Shown piece after piece: positions 31,434 to 42,221 of a stretch of 64,000 nucleotides of DNA. The notes beneath the pieces were generated by a model. That model worked only from the letters and a program-made list of their open reading frames with translations. It was not told where the DNA came from and searched no databases. The translations under genes and the position numbers were made by a program. Where the stretch lies: positions 34,555,615 to 34,619,614 of the forward strand of contig NC_134573.1 in assembly GCF_050947875.1 (NCBI RefSeq), written 5' to 3'. The stretch's first letter is position 1. The number at the start of each line of letters is the position of its first letter. The DNA is from Dermacentor variabilis (Eukaryota; Arthropoda; Arachnida; Ixodida; Ixodidae).

Positions 31434-32764
31434 TTAGATTACAGAGCCCTTTCGAGGCCCTGTAATCGGGGTTTTGCCCTTTCTGGAGCGTTCGAGGGAG
31501 CCTCGCCGCTCCTTAGGCGCTTGGCGCGCCGTGAGGACAGGTGTAGTGTCCATTGCCTCTTGCGAGGCGCCGGACACGTGCTCTTGCAAGCGAGAAGTTA
31601 CCAGCGAGGGTCCCGACTTGGAGGGCAAGACCCCTGCGTCCGCCAGCCCGGAGGTCGATGGGGCTCCCTGGGGGATTTGGCTGCACCGGCTGTTGCCAGC
31701 GCTGGAAGGGGCCGGGGAGGTTGGGGCAGCCTCGGCTGCGCCCACCTTCGGGGTCGGTGGCCCCGTCTGCTGGGTTGACGGAGCAGCGCTAGCTGCAACC
31801 GCCGCGGGGGCAGATGGCGTAACTGCCGACTCGCTGGTTGTGGGTCGGACAGCCGCCGGTGGCTGTTGTGCCGCTGCCCCCTGACGCGTCACATCGGCAA
31901 AACTTTTCTTGGGCAGGCATGAAACCCGCCTGTGTGCCTCCTTGAATGAGATATTCTCTTTTACTTTGATAGTTACGATTTCTTTTTCTTTCTTCCGGAT
32001 GGACACGACCACAAGTTCGCGGCGTGCTCCCCATCACAATTTACACAGTGGAGAGAATTCTCACAAGCTTCAGAGGAGTGTTCATGTACGCTGCATTTCG
32101 TACAAGTTTGGCGGCCTCGGCAGCTCTGCAAACTGTGGCCAAAACGCTGGCACTTGAAACATCGGAGGGGATTTTGCACATACGGTCTTACACGGAGCTT
32201 GATGTACCCGGCCTCGATTGACTTGGGCAGGACACTTGAATTGAAGGTGAGTATTAGGTGTTTGGTCGCAATTTCTTTACCATCTCGCCTCATCTTAATT
32301 CTTTTGACATTTATAACATTCTGTTCACTGAAGCCCTCCAAGAGCTCAGCCTCAGTGAGCTCCAGCAAATCATCGTCTGAGACAACGCCGTGGGAGGTAT
32401 TCATCGTGCGGTGCGGGGTTACTACTACTTGGGTCTCCCCAAATGATACTAGTTTAGGCAGTTTCTCAAATTGCTTCTGATCGCGGAGCTCCAAGAGGAG
32501 GTCACCGCTAGCCATCCTCGACGCCTTATATCCTGGACCAAAAACTTCGGTAAGAGACTTCGATACAAGGAATGATGAGATTGTTCGCACTTGTTTCGCT
32601 GGTTTTTCTGAGTCGATCATGCGAAAACGAAGAAAATTGTGGACTTGGCGTCCGAAAAACTGAAAGACCTCTTCGGTGCACCCTTGTTTCTGAGGGCGAT
32701 CAGGGAGTTTAGAGAAAGCGTTTTCCATAAGTATAGTTGGGTTTTCGGCCGCGATGCCGACCAC
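31434..32764 (-). pseudogene. LINE ORF1 (gag-like RNA-binding protein), single frameshift
   Basis: Minus frame 32764-31973 encodes an N-terminal domain and then three zinc knuckles: CFKCQRFGHSLQSC, CTKCSVHEHSSEAC and CVNCDGEHAANLWSC. It ends in a lysine-rich GRKKKKS at a run of A residues. The overlapping frame 32012-31434 continues the protein as EKEIVTIKVKENISFKEAHR and a low-complexity Ala/Pro/Ser-rich tail ending KGSVI. The overlap at an A-rich run suggests one indel. ORF1 coats LINE RNA in the ribonucleoprotein. The GC-rich plus-strand frames over 31.4-31.9 kb are shadows of this tail. Confidence 0.8.
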
Positions 32765-33252
32765 CCACCATGGAGCCCAACAGGGGGACGTGACAGAAGT
32801 TCCTGCTAGAGAAACCGTGCCAACGCCAGCCGTACATCACTGCTATAACCAAATACAGCATAACCAAGGCTGGCTAGCCACATAAGGTTAACCCTCGCGC
32901 CGGGAAACTAGGAAGTGAGGAGAAGTGATGAGAAGACAGGAAAGATAAAAAAGGCTAGAGAGAAAGACAAAGATTGGAGAGGAGGACAGGAAAAAACGAC
33001 TGCCGATATCCCCCGAGTGGGTCAGTCTGGGGGTGCAGTCTACGTGAAGCAGAGGCCAAAGAGGTGTGTTGCCTCCGCCGGGGGGCCTTAAAGGTCCGAA
33101 CACCCGGCATCGGCTCAACCCCCAGGATCCTCCTTTCCCCAGACACGGCTAAGGCGCACACGGCTACACGCGGGAGGGTCCAACCCTCGTGTGCTCGGGT
33201 ACATGGTGTTGCAACACACCAAACGCCTACTTACACAGACGCCCCTGCGGGG

Positions 33253-33266
33253 TGCACATTGCGGAA
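33253..33266. repeat. Target-site duplication of the I-like LINE (right)
   Basis: TGCACATTGCGGAA, the partner of 27299-27312. It defines the 5' end of the LINE at 33252. Confidence 0.9.
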
Positions 33267-34660
33267 GTCGCATGTACTTTCCTTTTAGCAGTAGTTGCTA
33301 GGGGTTGCCCTCTCTCACATGACCTTGGTTGGCATACCAGCCAATGCCATGTGAACCAATTTGCTACAAACTTGCGGTTCTGACATTTTTAGCCGATATT
33401 TCAGTGGCCACAAAGTATGGATTCTTTTGGGTACTAACTTTTTCCTGACAATTTCACAGTCGAGATTTCATGAAAATTGAAAGTGCGGTGCAAGAGTATT
33501 TCGAGACAAGAAGTGAAAAATACATGGAGTTGACACTGAACCAGGAAAAGGCTTTGACTTGACAGATATTTTGACACATTAGTGCTTTCATTAATGTGCG
33601 TTTACTGTATGTCCAGATTGAAGAAAGGCACAAAGGAGGAATAAAAGTTGGCGCTTCACTATCAGGATGAAGCAAACTGAAAGCCATCACTGGACAGGTT
33701 AATGTGGTGAGGTTAATAAAACAGCATGTAAGAACATTTACAAAGAATAAGAATTCAGTTCCTGGGTACACTCAGTATGACACGATGCAGGCTTGTCTTA
33801 ATTCCATGTTGTTTTTCCTCTCTTATGGTCAAGCTTTTCTCCCTCTCGAGATCAACAAGGGTAGAGGAGCATCGGGATGCAGTGCTGGAAAACTGGCTTC
33901 GAAACCAACCGTCAGGCCAACATGGGTCACTGGTTATGGGGCGCTGAGTGTGTGCTGCTCTTCAATCACAAGAAAAACGAAAGGATTCTTTAATATTTCT
34001 CCAGAGCTGAGTGGAATTGAATCTAGATCATATATATTCAGACATGTGCTACGCACAGACTTCAGAGTGTGGTCACTAGACAGCACAGTGCATCTATAGA
34101 AAAGCGCAGAAGACGAACCCAATTGGCACAAATGCCTTATACATGACGTGCTTTGGAGGAAGCAATGTGGTGTATCACTTCATTGAATGCTCATCACATT
34201 AACGAAAGTCAGGCTGAGGTCATTCCTTTGCTTTCTCTCTCTGTCCTCGTGGTTTAAGATGATGACACAACTTGCACCCGTTGCTTATGACTGGGAAGAG
34301 GAGGGTTGTAAGAGCACTGTGTCACCAGTTGCCTGCTTACCGCCCACCCCCTTAGCAATCGATTTACAACATTCTTTGAACGAGTGGAAGCTCCATGTTG
34401 CCTTGAGGTGCCCCTCCAATATTATGAGGGCACCAATATCCTTCCCAAAGGTTCACAACCTTGAATATATGGCAAAGTCACTTCAACCCATCTTTGCAAC
34501 TTTGTGCTTTAATTGGCTGCGATGTATGCTGACTTCATGTTCAATGGAATGATGGATGGATGGGCTAGTTGGGATGGCATTATGCACAGCGCAGCACAAG
34601 CAAAAAACACAGCTGTGTCCCCGTCTTTCTGTTGCCCTGTGTGCCTGCCTTGCGCTGCGC
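33267..34660. other. No gene recognised
   Basis: Sequence between the full-length LINE and family M copy 3. Several 60-130-codon frames on both strands show no recognisable motif. A GATGGATGGATGGG run at 34550 and a direct neighbour rich in CACAG/CTGTG may belong to an undetermined repeat. Confidence 0.35.
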
Positions 34661-34662
34661 TA

Positions 34663-35450
34663 CAGTAGAGCTTCATTGTTACGATCCCCATTACATACCA
34701 TTTTTCGGCACCAACGTTCGCAATCGAGAACACAAAAAGTGACCAGTTACGTGAATGCAGTGAATACAGTTAAAAGTTATTAAAAGTTTTTAAAAGTCAA
34801 AAGTTATGTGAAAAGTGAATACAGTTACGCTTATTTTTTAGCAGTTTATGCTCCAGGGGAACACAATCTTTCGGCACTAACATTCAGTACCTCACCAAAC
34901 TGCAATCGTACCATACGTTTTCCGGCCGCAAGATCCCAGGTAAACAAGGAAAAGCACGTGGCACATGCAGTAGCAAACAGCAGCTGCCCTTCACAACAGC
35001 GTCTCTGCAATATTCGCCTGCCTGTCTCACAAGAAAATGCCAGCACACAAACAATTTTCTCCCTCCCGGGTCGTCGCATGCCATATTCACAGCCATCGCT
35101 GCCAACGATAAACATCCTCCCCTGTCTGGGTCACAGGGTGTGGGCCGTAGTGCTGTTGAAAACTTACTGCCCGCTTTCAATAGGCGATAACTCAGATGTG
35201 TCGCTGTTAGCATTATGTTTCACTCTGGTAGCATTACGTATCGTATTCTGACTCTACTGTCTTAAATAGGAAAATGACAATGTGCGTGTTGGTTCGTTCT
35301 GGCCCCTCCATCTCGACAAGTGTCGATGTCTCGTGCCACAATTCACGCTGAGTGGGCACGCCAAGATGAAATTGGACGATTTAATCAAGAGGCAAAAAAA
35401 AAAAAAGAGGAACACACAGCCGTAACAATTCACAGTATTCACGGCCAATT
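34663..35450. mobile_element. Family M TIR DNA element, copy 3 (right end unclear)
   Basis: The left end CAGTAGAGCTTCATTG after TA (34661) is followed by TTTTTCGGCACCAACGTTCG, matching copies 1 and 2. Internal matches: CGTTTTCCGGCCGCAAGATC (34916), CCTGTCTCACAAGAAAATGCC (35022) and a GTCTCGTGCCACAATTCACG block (35330). The right TIR was not located with confidence. Confidence 0.55.
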
Positions 35451-35459
35451 GTGACACGC

Positions 35460-36586
35460 CCCGGAATCAAACATGCACCCCGTCTTTGTGGGTGCAAAGT
35501 AGAAAACTAACCTAGAAATGACATTAGAGCTTTTACACGAAGTACATAGAAATCAAATGCACACCTGTTTTCTTTGCTAGAAAAACACATGTACGCTTCA
35601 GATTCTGACAAATAAATAAGGCACGACCAGCAAGCTTTACCTTCATGGAATGGGAATTTACTTAATTTACATCTCTCTCAGACAATACTTTATGGCTGGC
35701 TCTGAAGAACCACAACATGTCATCCTCCGTATGATCCACAGGGTATTTGATATTCTGCATTTATTGTACGACTGTGCGAAAATTCCAAATGGGATTGAGG
35801 CCCTCGCCTACGCTAACCATTTCACTAGTCCGTCCTGCGACGCATGCGCTTCTTCGGCCAAGAACAAGTGATTCGACTTGGTACCACTGGCTTAACATGT
35901 AAAATAACTTTTCGCAATCAAACTGCAAACGGTGCACTGTTGTCGTCATGCTATGTGAGAACTCGTTTCGTCACCATGCATGGTCACGACCTTGCGATAA
36001 CAATGGTGATGACACTGGCTAGGTTAGCTCCCCCTGTTATGAATGGCATGAATGCGCTTTTGCTTTCGTATCAGATTGCAATGCCTAAGCAACTTCTGGG
36101 CAAATTTTCTTGGAAAAAAGTGCACATTCGGATCGGGTAAACACTGAAATCATTCATTTTGAGCTACCATTCTCGCTTTAAAATCTAACGGAAGTCGGCA
36201 AGGGGACTCGTCCTAGCCCCCCCACCAAAGACAAGCCCTTGTGCCGAAATATTGGCCCCAAGCCGAAGCACCCTATGTCCAACCACTGTTGATCAATTTA
36301 AAGTGCAGCCCCTGTAATACATTTTCCACGGAACCGCGAGAGAATAAACTTAATATCTGGGAAACGTACTGCCCAAACATGCTGTTAAAATCACACGAAC
36401 GTGCTGCAAGATCTTAAAACAACACTAAGCACGGCTCAACCTCCAAATGGAGAGCGCCTAAATATCGGATTCAGCAGAGCATGAGTGATTAATCTAAAAG
36501 TGACCAAACACAATGTGTCGCATTCTCAGATGGTTGCTTCCGGGCATAACTTATTTTTGACAAGGCTAACGCTAGATGCATCGGCA
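35460..36586. other. No gene recognised; possible repeat tail at 36200-36300
   Basis: No coding motif found. The segment GTGCCGAAATATTGGCCCC at about 36241 is reminiscent of tails of Penelope-like or other retroelements, but there is too little for assignment. Confidence 0.3.
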
Positions 36587-36599
36587 TCTACAAGGGAAG
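36587..36599. repeat. 13-bp duplication flanking the satellite insertion (left)
   Basis: TCTACAAGGGAAG, repeated exactly at 39932-39944 on the other side of the array. It behaves as a target-site duplication. Confidence 0.75.
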
Positions 36600-36707
36600 T
36601 TCATATTTAAAACAGCGCCAAAAAACACGGACAAGGGAGGACACAGGACGAGTGCTCGTCCTGTGTCCTCCCTTGTCCGCATTTTTGGCGTTGTTTTAAA
36701 TATGAAT
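36600..36707. repeat. Palindrome at the head of the array
   Basis: The left arm (36600-36652, from TTCATATTTAAAAC to CACAGGACGAG) is the reverse complement of the right arm (36655-36707) with a 2-bp loop and a few mismatches. The right arm is the start of the first tandem unit, so one arm of a fold-back has been retained inverted at the left edge of the array. Confidence 0.9.
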
Positions 36708-39700
36708 GATCCGTACCATCTAGCTCGCACCCAAACCCTTCTGAGTCATCATTTATTATCTGCGAGCAGTGTTTCTTTTTGTGTTTTCTCTGAACAGCGC
36801 TCGTCCTGTGTCCTCCCTTGTCCGTGTTTTTTGGCGCTGTTTTAAATATGAATGATCCGTACCAACTAGCTCGCACCCAAACCCTTCTGAGTCATCATTT
36901 ATTGTCTGCGAGCAGTGTTTCTTTTTGTGTTTTCTCTGACAGCGCTCGTCCTGTGTCCTCCCTTGTCCGTGTTTTTTGGCGCTGTTTTAAGTATGAATGA
37001 TCCGTACCAACTAGCTCGCACCCAAACCCTTCCGAGTCATTATTTATCGTCTGCGAGCAGTGTTTATTTTTGTGTTTTCTCTGAACAGCGCTCGTCCTGT
37101 GTCCTCCTTTGTCCGTGTTTTTTGGCGCTGTTTTAAATATGAATGATCCGTACCAACTAGCTCGCACCCAAACCCTTCTGAGTCATCATTTATTGTCTGC
37201 GAGCAGTGTTTCTTTTTGTGTTTTCTCTGAACAGCGCTCGTCCTGTGTCCTCCTTTGTCCATGTTTTTTGGCGCTGTTTTAAATATGAATGATCCGTACC
37301 AACTAGCTCGCACCCAAACCCTTCTGAGTCATCATTTATTGTCTGCGAGCAGTTTCTTTTTGTGTTTTCTCTGACAGCGCTCGTCCTGTGTCCTCCCTTG
37401 TCCGTGTTTTTTGGCGCTGCTTTAAATATGAATGATCCGTACCAACTAGCTCGCACCCAAACCCTTCTGAGTCATTATTTATCGTCTGCGAGCAGTGTTT
37501 ATTTTTGTGTTTTCTCTGAACAGCGCTCGTCCTGTGTCCTCTTTTGTCCGTGTTTTTTGGCGCTGTTTTAAATATGAATGATCCGTACCAACTAGCTCGC
37601 ACCCAAACCCTTCTGAGTCATCATTTATCGTCTGCGAGCAGTGTTTCTTTTCGTGTTTTCTCTGAACAGCGCTCGTCCTGTGTCCTCCTTTGTCCATGTT
37701 TTTTGGCGCTGTTTTAAATATGAATGATCCGTACCAACTAGCTCGCACCCAAACCCTTCTGAGTCATTATTTATCGTCTGCGAGCAGTGTTTATTTTTGT
37801 GTTTTCTCTGACAGCGCTCGTTCTGTGTCCTCCCTTGTCCGTGTTTTTTGGCGCTGTTTTAAATATGAATGATCCGTACCAACTAGCTCGCACCCAAACC
37901 CTTCCGAGTCATCATTTATTGTCTGCGAGCAGTGTTTATTTTTGTGTTTTCTCTGAACAGCGCTCGTCCTGTGTTCTCCTTTGTCCGTGTTTTTTGGCGC
38001 TGTTTTAAATATGAATGATCCGTACCAACTAGCTCGCACCCAAACCCTTCTGAGTCATCATTTATTCTCTGCGAGCAGTTTCTTTTTGTGTTTTCCCTGA
38101 CAGCGCTCGTCCTGTGTCCTCCCTTGTCCGTGTTTTTTGGCGCTGCTTTATATATGAATGATCCGTACCAACTAGCTCGCACCCAAACCCTTCTGAGTCA
38201 TTATTTATCGTCTGCGAGCAGTGTTTCTTTTTGTGTTTTCTCTGACAGCGCTCGTCCTGTGTCCTCCCTTGTCCGTGTTTTTTGGCGCTGTTTTAAGTAT
38301 GAATGATCCGTACCAACTATCTCGCACCCAAACCCTTCCGAGTCATTATTTATCGTCTGCGAGCAGTGTTTATTTTTGTGTTTTCTCTGAACAGCGCTCG
38401 TCCTGTGTTCTCCTTTGTCCGTGTTTTTTGGCGCTGTTTTAAATATGAATGATCCGTACCAACTAGCTCGCACCCAAACCCTTCTGAGTCATCATTTATT
38501 GTCTGCGAGCAGTTTCTTTTTGTGTTTTCTCTGACAGCGCTCGTCCTGTGTCCTCCCTTGTCCGTGTTTTTTGGCGCTGCTTTAAATATGAATGATCCGT
38601 ACCAACTAGCTCGCACCCAAACCCTTCTGAGTCATCATTTATTGTCTGCGAGCAGTGTTTCTTTTTGTGTTTTCTCTGACAGCGCTCGTCCTGTGTCCTC
38701 CCTTGTCAGTGTTTTTTGGCGCTGCTTTATATATGAATGATCCGTACCAACTAGCTCGCACCCAAACCCTTCTGAGTCATCATTTATTGTTTGCGAGCAG
38801 TTTCTTTTTGTGTTTTCTCTGACAGCGCTCGTCCTGTGTCCTCCCTTGTCAGTGTTTTTTGGCGCTGCTTTAAATATGAATGATCCGTACCAACTAGCTC
38901 GCACCCAAACCCTTCTGAGTCATCATTTATCGTCTGCGAGCAGTGTTTATTTTTGTGTTTTCTCTGAACAGCGCTCGTCCTGTGTCCTCCTTTGTCCGTG
39001 TTTTTTGGCGCCGTTTTAAATATGAATGATCCGTACCAACTAGCTCGCACCCAAACCCTTCTGAGTCATCATTTATTGTCTGCGAGCAGTTTCTTTTTGT
39101 GTTTTCTCTCACAGCGCTCGTCCTGTGTCCTCCCTTGTCCGTGTTTTATGGCGCTGTTTTAAGTATGAATGATCCGTACCAACTAGCTCGCACCCAAACC
39201 CTTCCGAGTCAATATTTATCGTCTGCGAGCAGTGTTTATTTTTGTGTTTTCTCTGAACAGTGCTCGTCCTGTGTCCTCCCTTGTCTGTGTTTTTTGGCGC
39301 CGTTTTAAATATGAATGATCCGTACCAACTAGCTCGCACCCAAACCCTTCTGATTCATCATTTATTGTCTGCGAGCAGTTTCTTTTTGTGTTTTCTCTGA
39401 CAGCGCTCGTCCTGTGTCCTCCCTTGTCCGTGTTTTTTGGCGCTGCATTAAATATGAATGATCCGTACCAACTAGCTCGCACCCAAACCCTTCTGAGTCA
39501 TCATTTATTGTCTGCGAGCAGTGTTTCTTTTTGTGTTTTCTCTGACAGCGCTCGTTCTGTGTCCTCCCTTGTCCGTGTTTTTTGGCGCCGTTTTAAATAT
39601 GAATGATCCGTACCAACTAGCTCGCACCCAAACCCTTCTGAGTCATCATTTATTGTCTGCGAGCAGTTTCTTTTTGTGTTTTCTCTGACAGCGCTCGTCC

Positions 39701-39931
39701 TGTGTCCTCCCTTGTCCGTGTTTTTTGGCGCTGCTTTAATTATGAATGATCCGTACCAACTAGCTCGCACCCAAACCCTTCTGAGTCATCATTTATCGTC
39801 TGCGAGCAGTGTTTATTTTTGTGTTTTCTCTGAACAGCGCTCCTCCTGTGTCCTCCTTTGTCCGTGTTTTTTGGCGCTGTTTTAAATATGAATGATCCGT
39901 ACCAACTAGCTTGCACCCAAACCCTTCTGAG
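36655..39931. repeat. Satellite-like array of about 145-bp units (about 23 copies)
   Basis: The marker AATGATCCGTACCA recurs about every 142-147 bp from 36705 to about 39890, 23 times. A unit contains GCGCTCGTCCTGTGTCC, TTTTTTGGCGCTGTTTTAAA, TAGCTCGCACCCAAACCC and TGTCTGCGAGCAGT. Units fall into classes by small indels: a short class (GCAGTTTC plus GACAGCGC, about 143 bp), a long class (GTGTTTATTTTTG plus GAACAGCGC plus CTCCTTTGTCC) and an intermediate class. The repeated 60-90-codon frames on both strands are by-products of the repetition. The array ends at 39931 inside a unit, at CTTCTGAG. Confidence 0.95.
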
Positions 39932-39944
39932 TCTACAAGGGAAG
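39932..39944. repeat. 13-bp duplication flanking the satellite insertion (right)
   Basis: TCTACAAGGGAAG, exact partner of 36587-36599. Confidence 0.75.
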
Positions 39945-40041
39945 GCTTTCTTGGTACAATGCCAAGCACGCTGTCTTATCACACTCCCAGGATCCCTTAT
40001 TCCAGGCCACTTGTTCTAAAAATGGCCAAAAACAGGGTGTT

Positions 40042-40150
40042 GCATTCTTGGATCGCCACTTTCGGGCATACATTATTTTTCATAAGACTAACACTACAAG
40101 CATCGGCATCTACAAGGGAAGACTTTTTTGTCTTATCACCTTGCCACGAT
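40042..40150. repeat. Diverged copy of the array's target region without the insert
   Basis: 40042-40120 resembles 36521-36599 (shared CGGGCATA, TTATTTTT, AAG(G/A)CTAAC and GCATCGGCATCTACAAGGG), and it continues with TTTTTTGTCTTATCAC much as the sequence after the array does (GCTTTCTTGG...GTCTTATCAC). Without the insert the two copies would be about 176 bp apart, so the locus held an old tandem duplication before the array arrived. Confidence 0.65.
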
Positions 40151-40738
40151 CACTGTCCCCCATCGACGGTGGTGGTGGTGCTGCAGCAGGCAGGGTTATC
40201 TACAAAACTGACCGTATCATCTTCGGTCTGAGAATATGACCCAAGCTTTCCAATGCTTTACTGCAAGCAACTACCGCTTGCCCACAAGGCCTACAAAGTG
40301 CAAACCCAATGAAAGCAAAGCAGCAAGGCAACTCGGACTTGCACCATCGTGCACGACAAGGACACAACAACCTCTGATTGGCTGTACGAGCAAGCGCTGC
40401 GGGCAGGCCAGGATCATTTATTGCAGGGGCGGGGGGTGTCGCCGACTCTCTCGATGCGGTGCAGTCATGACAGGGAGAGCCGGTAAATGGAGCCCCGCCG
40501 TTGGGCTAAACCCCTTTTGAGACGTGTCAATTGGTGTCCCTGCTGCTGCGAAGGAACACCATCTCCTGGGGGCACTTTTGCGCCGCTTGATGTACGATAT
40601 ATTGGGAGTGGCTATTTTTGTTTGGTGTAAGCGCAACTTTTGCTATATAAACTCATTGTAAGTATGCATACTATGTTGATAAATTGTTCAATATACAGGA
40701 TAATTCGATGTAAACAGGTTCGAGAGAGTCAGGTTAGT
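40151..40738. other. No gene recognised
   Basis: Contains GGTGGTGGTGGTGCTGCAG (40169) and a G-rich run at 40430. No coding motif or known repeat. Confidence 0.35.
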
Positions 40739-41120
40739 ATATAGTAGTACTAAACTTATGCTTAAAGAAAAACGACACATGTGAAAATAGCTATTTCAAA
40801 CACTTTTGCAACAGAGACAAGAGGGACACGGGGCGATAATTTTTTATGTTGCTCATGATGCCACTATCATGAACTGGCACAACAATGGCATTCTTCCAAC
40901 AAGAAGGAAAGGCAGCAGTACGCAAAGCTACATTAAAGATGTGCGTAAGGAGAGGAACAAAAACAAAACAGCCTTTGATAACAAAACTTGGTATGTGGTT
41001 GCAAGCAAGAGAATGCGAAATGGTCACTGAAGCTATATAGTGCCAGTCACCAGTGCTGGGAGAGCATGTGCTGTATTCAGGAAAACCGAGGAAAAATGTT
41101 CAGCAAATGCATTGGTGATA

Positions 41121-42082
41121 CAGTGAAACCTCATTACTATGAACTTCCCATACTTTTCACAAACTTTTCAGATTAACAAACTTTTCCAAAATCCCCTGCT
41201 GACTTCTTACGGTTTGAATGTAAGAATATTTCAGTACTACGAACTTCAGAATACCAAACATTTCAGAATAACGATCGTTAATCAGATTTCGTGTAGTGTT
41301 AACAATGGCTCAGTACCACTAACATTCCGAAATCTGGGGATTTTTAGACTTCTGTGCATCCTTCACGACAGCTGAAACAGTAGGCTAGCAGAAGACAAGG
41401 TGCACAATGCAGACGCCTCAGCAGACTGGTTCTGAAAACCTGAGACTGCGCTCAATTAAAAAAAATGCGGGAGGGATTTCTTTTTTTTAATCTATTGTGG
41501 AGGCAACGACGCATCAGGTTTTATCAGTGCACACTCTGCCCAGGAAAGTGTTGTCTCTCAATGGAGGCGCATCTCTTTTTTCTTTCATCCTTCTTTCTGC
41601 GGCTGAAGTAGCGCGTGGAGAAATGTAACCTCAGTATTCGTGGGGATGCCACACGGTCACACTTTGCAGTCTCCGGTCGGTGTTGTTTATGAGCACTTGT
41701 GCTTTGGAACCGTTCAGGTGTTCTCAAGTGAGACAATTGCAGTGTCAATGGCAAGGAATGTGAAAAACAAACAAACAAGAAACATTGCACTTAGGAGGTG
41801 ACATGGAGCTTCTTTTTTGCCAGTAGTTTTCTCAGTGTCAGCTTTGTGCATGTCACTTGTTTTATACGGTGATGCGTGGTGGCAGAACCTAAGGAAAATG
41901 GCAACAGCGCAGGCTGAGAGCCAAGAGTGATTTTTTCGTGGGTAGCTTAAATGGTGACAACATATGAACTGATAGATTGATGGGTGGAATGATTAATTTT
42001 GGGGCTTTCACTATAACGCCCTTTCAGAATAAAGAATGATTTTCGGCGGTCCAACATGATTCATTATATAGAGGTTTGACTG
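41121..42082. mobile_element. Tigger-like non-autonomous element in the LINE
   Basis: Ends CAGTGAAACCTCATTACTAT (after TA at 41119) and, inverted, CAGTCAAACCTCTATATAAT (right end 42082) form imperfect TIRs. No transposase inside. It interrupts LINE coding sequence between the FW.Y block and RT-0. Confidence 0.7.
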
Positions 42083-42221
42083 AGTTGTCACAGTTTCTAA
42101 GAATGCCAGGAAATGGATGATTTATGACATTAATCTCAGCCCACTCAAAACTGTAATCTTTTAAATAGGTCCAGAAACATTTGGGACCACATTTTACATG
42201 CCCTTCGACAAATTTAATGTA

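Larger units (their letters stand above)
27313..33252 (-). mobile_element. Full-length I-like LINE (ORF1, endonuclease, RT, RNase H)
   Basis: A 5.94-kb minus-strand element bounded by a perfect 14-bp target duplication, TGCACATTGCGGAA (27299-27312 and 33253-33266). The 5' end (at 33252) begins CCCCGCAGGGGC, a small hairpin. The 3' end is a short TGAA-type repeat (plus strand TGAATGAATG at 27313). Order: 5' UTR, ORF1 with three CCHC knuckles, APE-type endonuclease, RT, RNase H, C-terminal zinc-finger-like segment and 3' UTR. The RNase H domain and lack of a long poly(A) tail suit the I/Ingi/LOA-like group. ORF1 and the endonuclease region are frameshifted, but the RT-RNase H frame is open. Confidence 0.9.

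Noticed and set aside
31389..31884. GC-rich plus-strand frames of 79-136 codons
   Set aside because: They are antisense shadows of the Ala/Pro/Ser-rich tail of LINE ORF1.
36655..39931. CRISPR-like regularly spaced repeats
   Set aside because: The whole unit is repeated without variable spacers, units are about 145 bp, and the DNA is eukaryotic. It is a satellite-type array.
36576..39982. Dozens of 60-90-codon frames on both strands with nearly the same protein
   Set aside because: They arise because each tandem unit repeats the same start and stop pattern. Units vary by 1-3 bp indels that shift frame, and no domain is recognisable.
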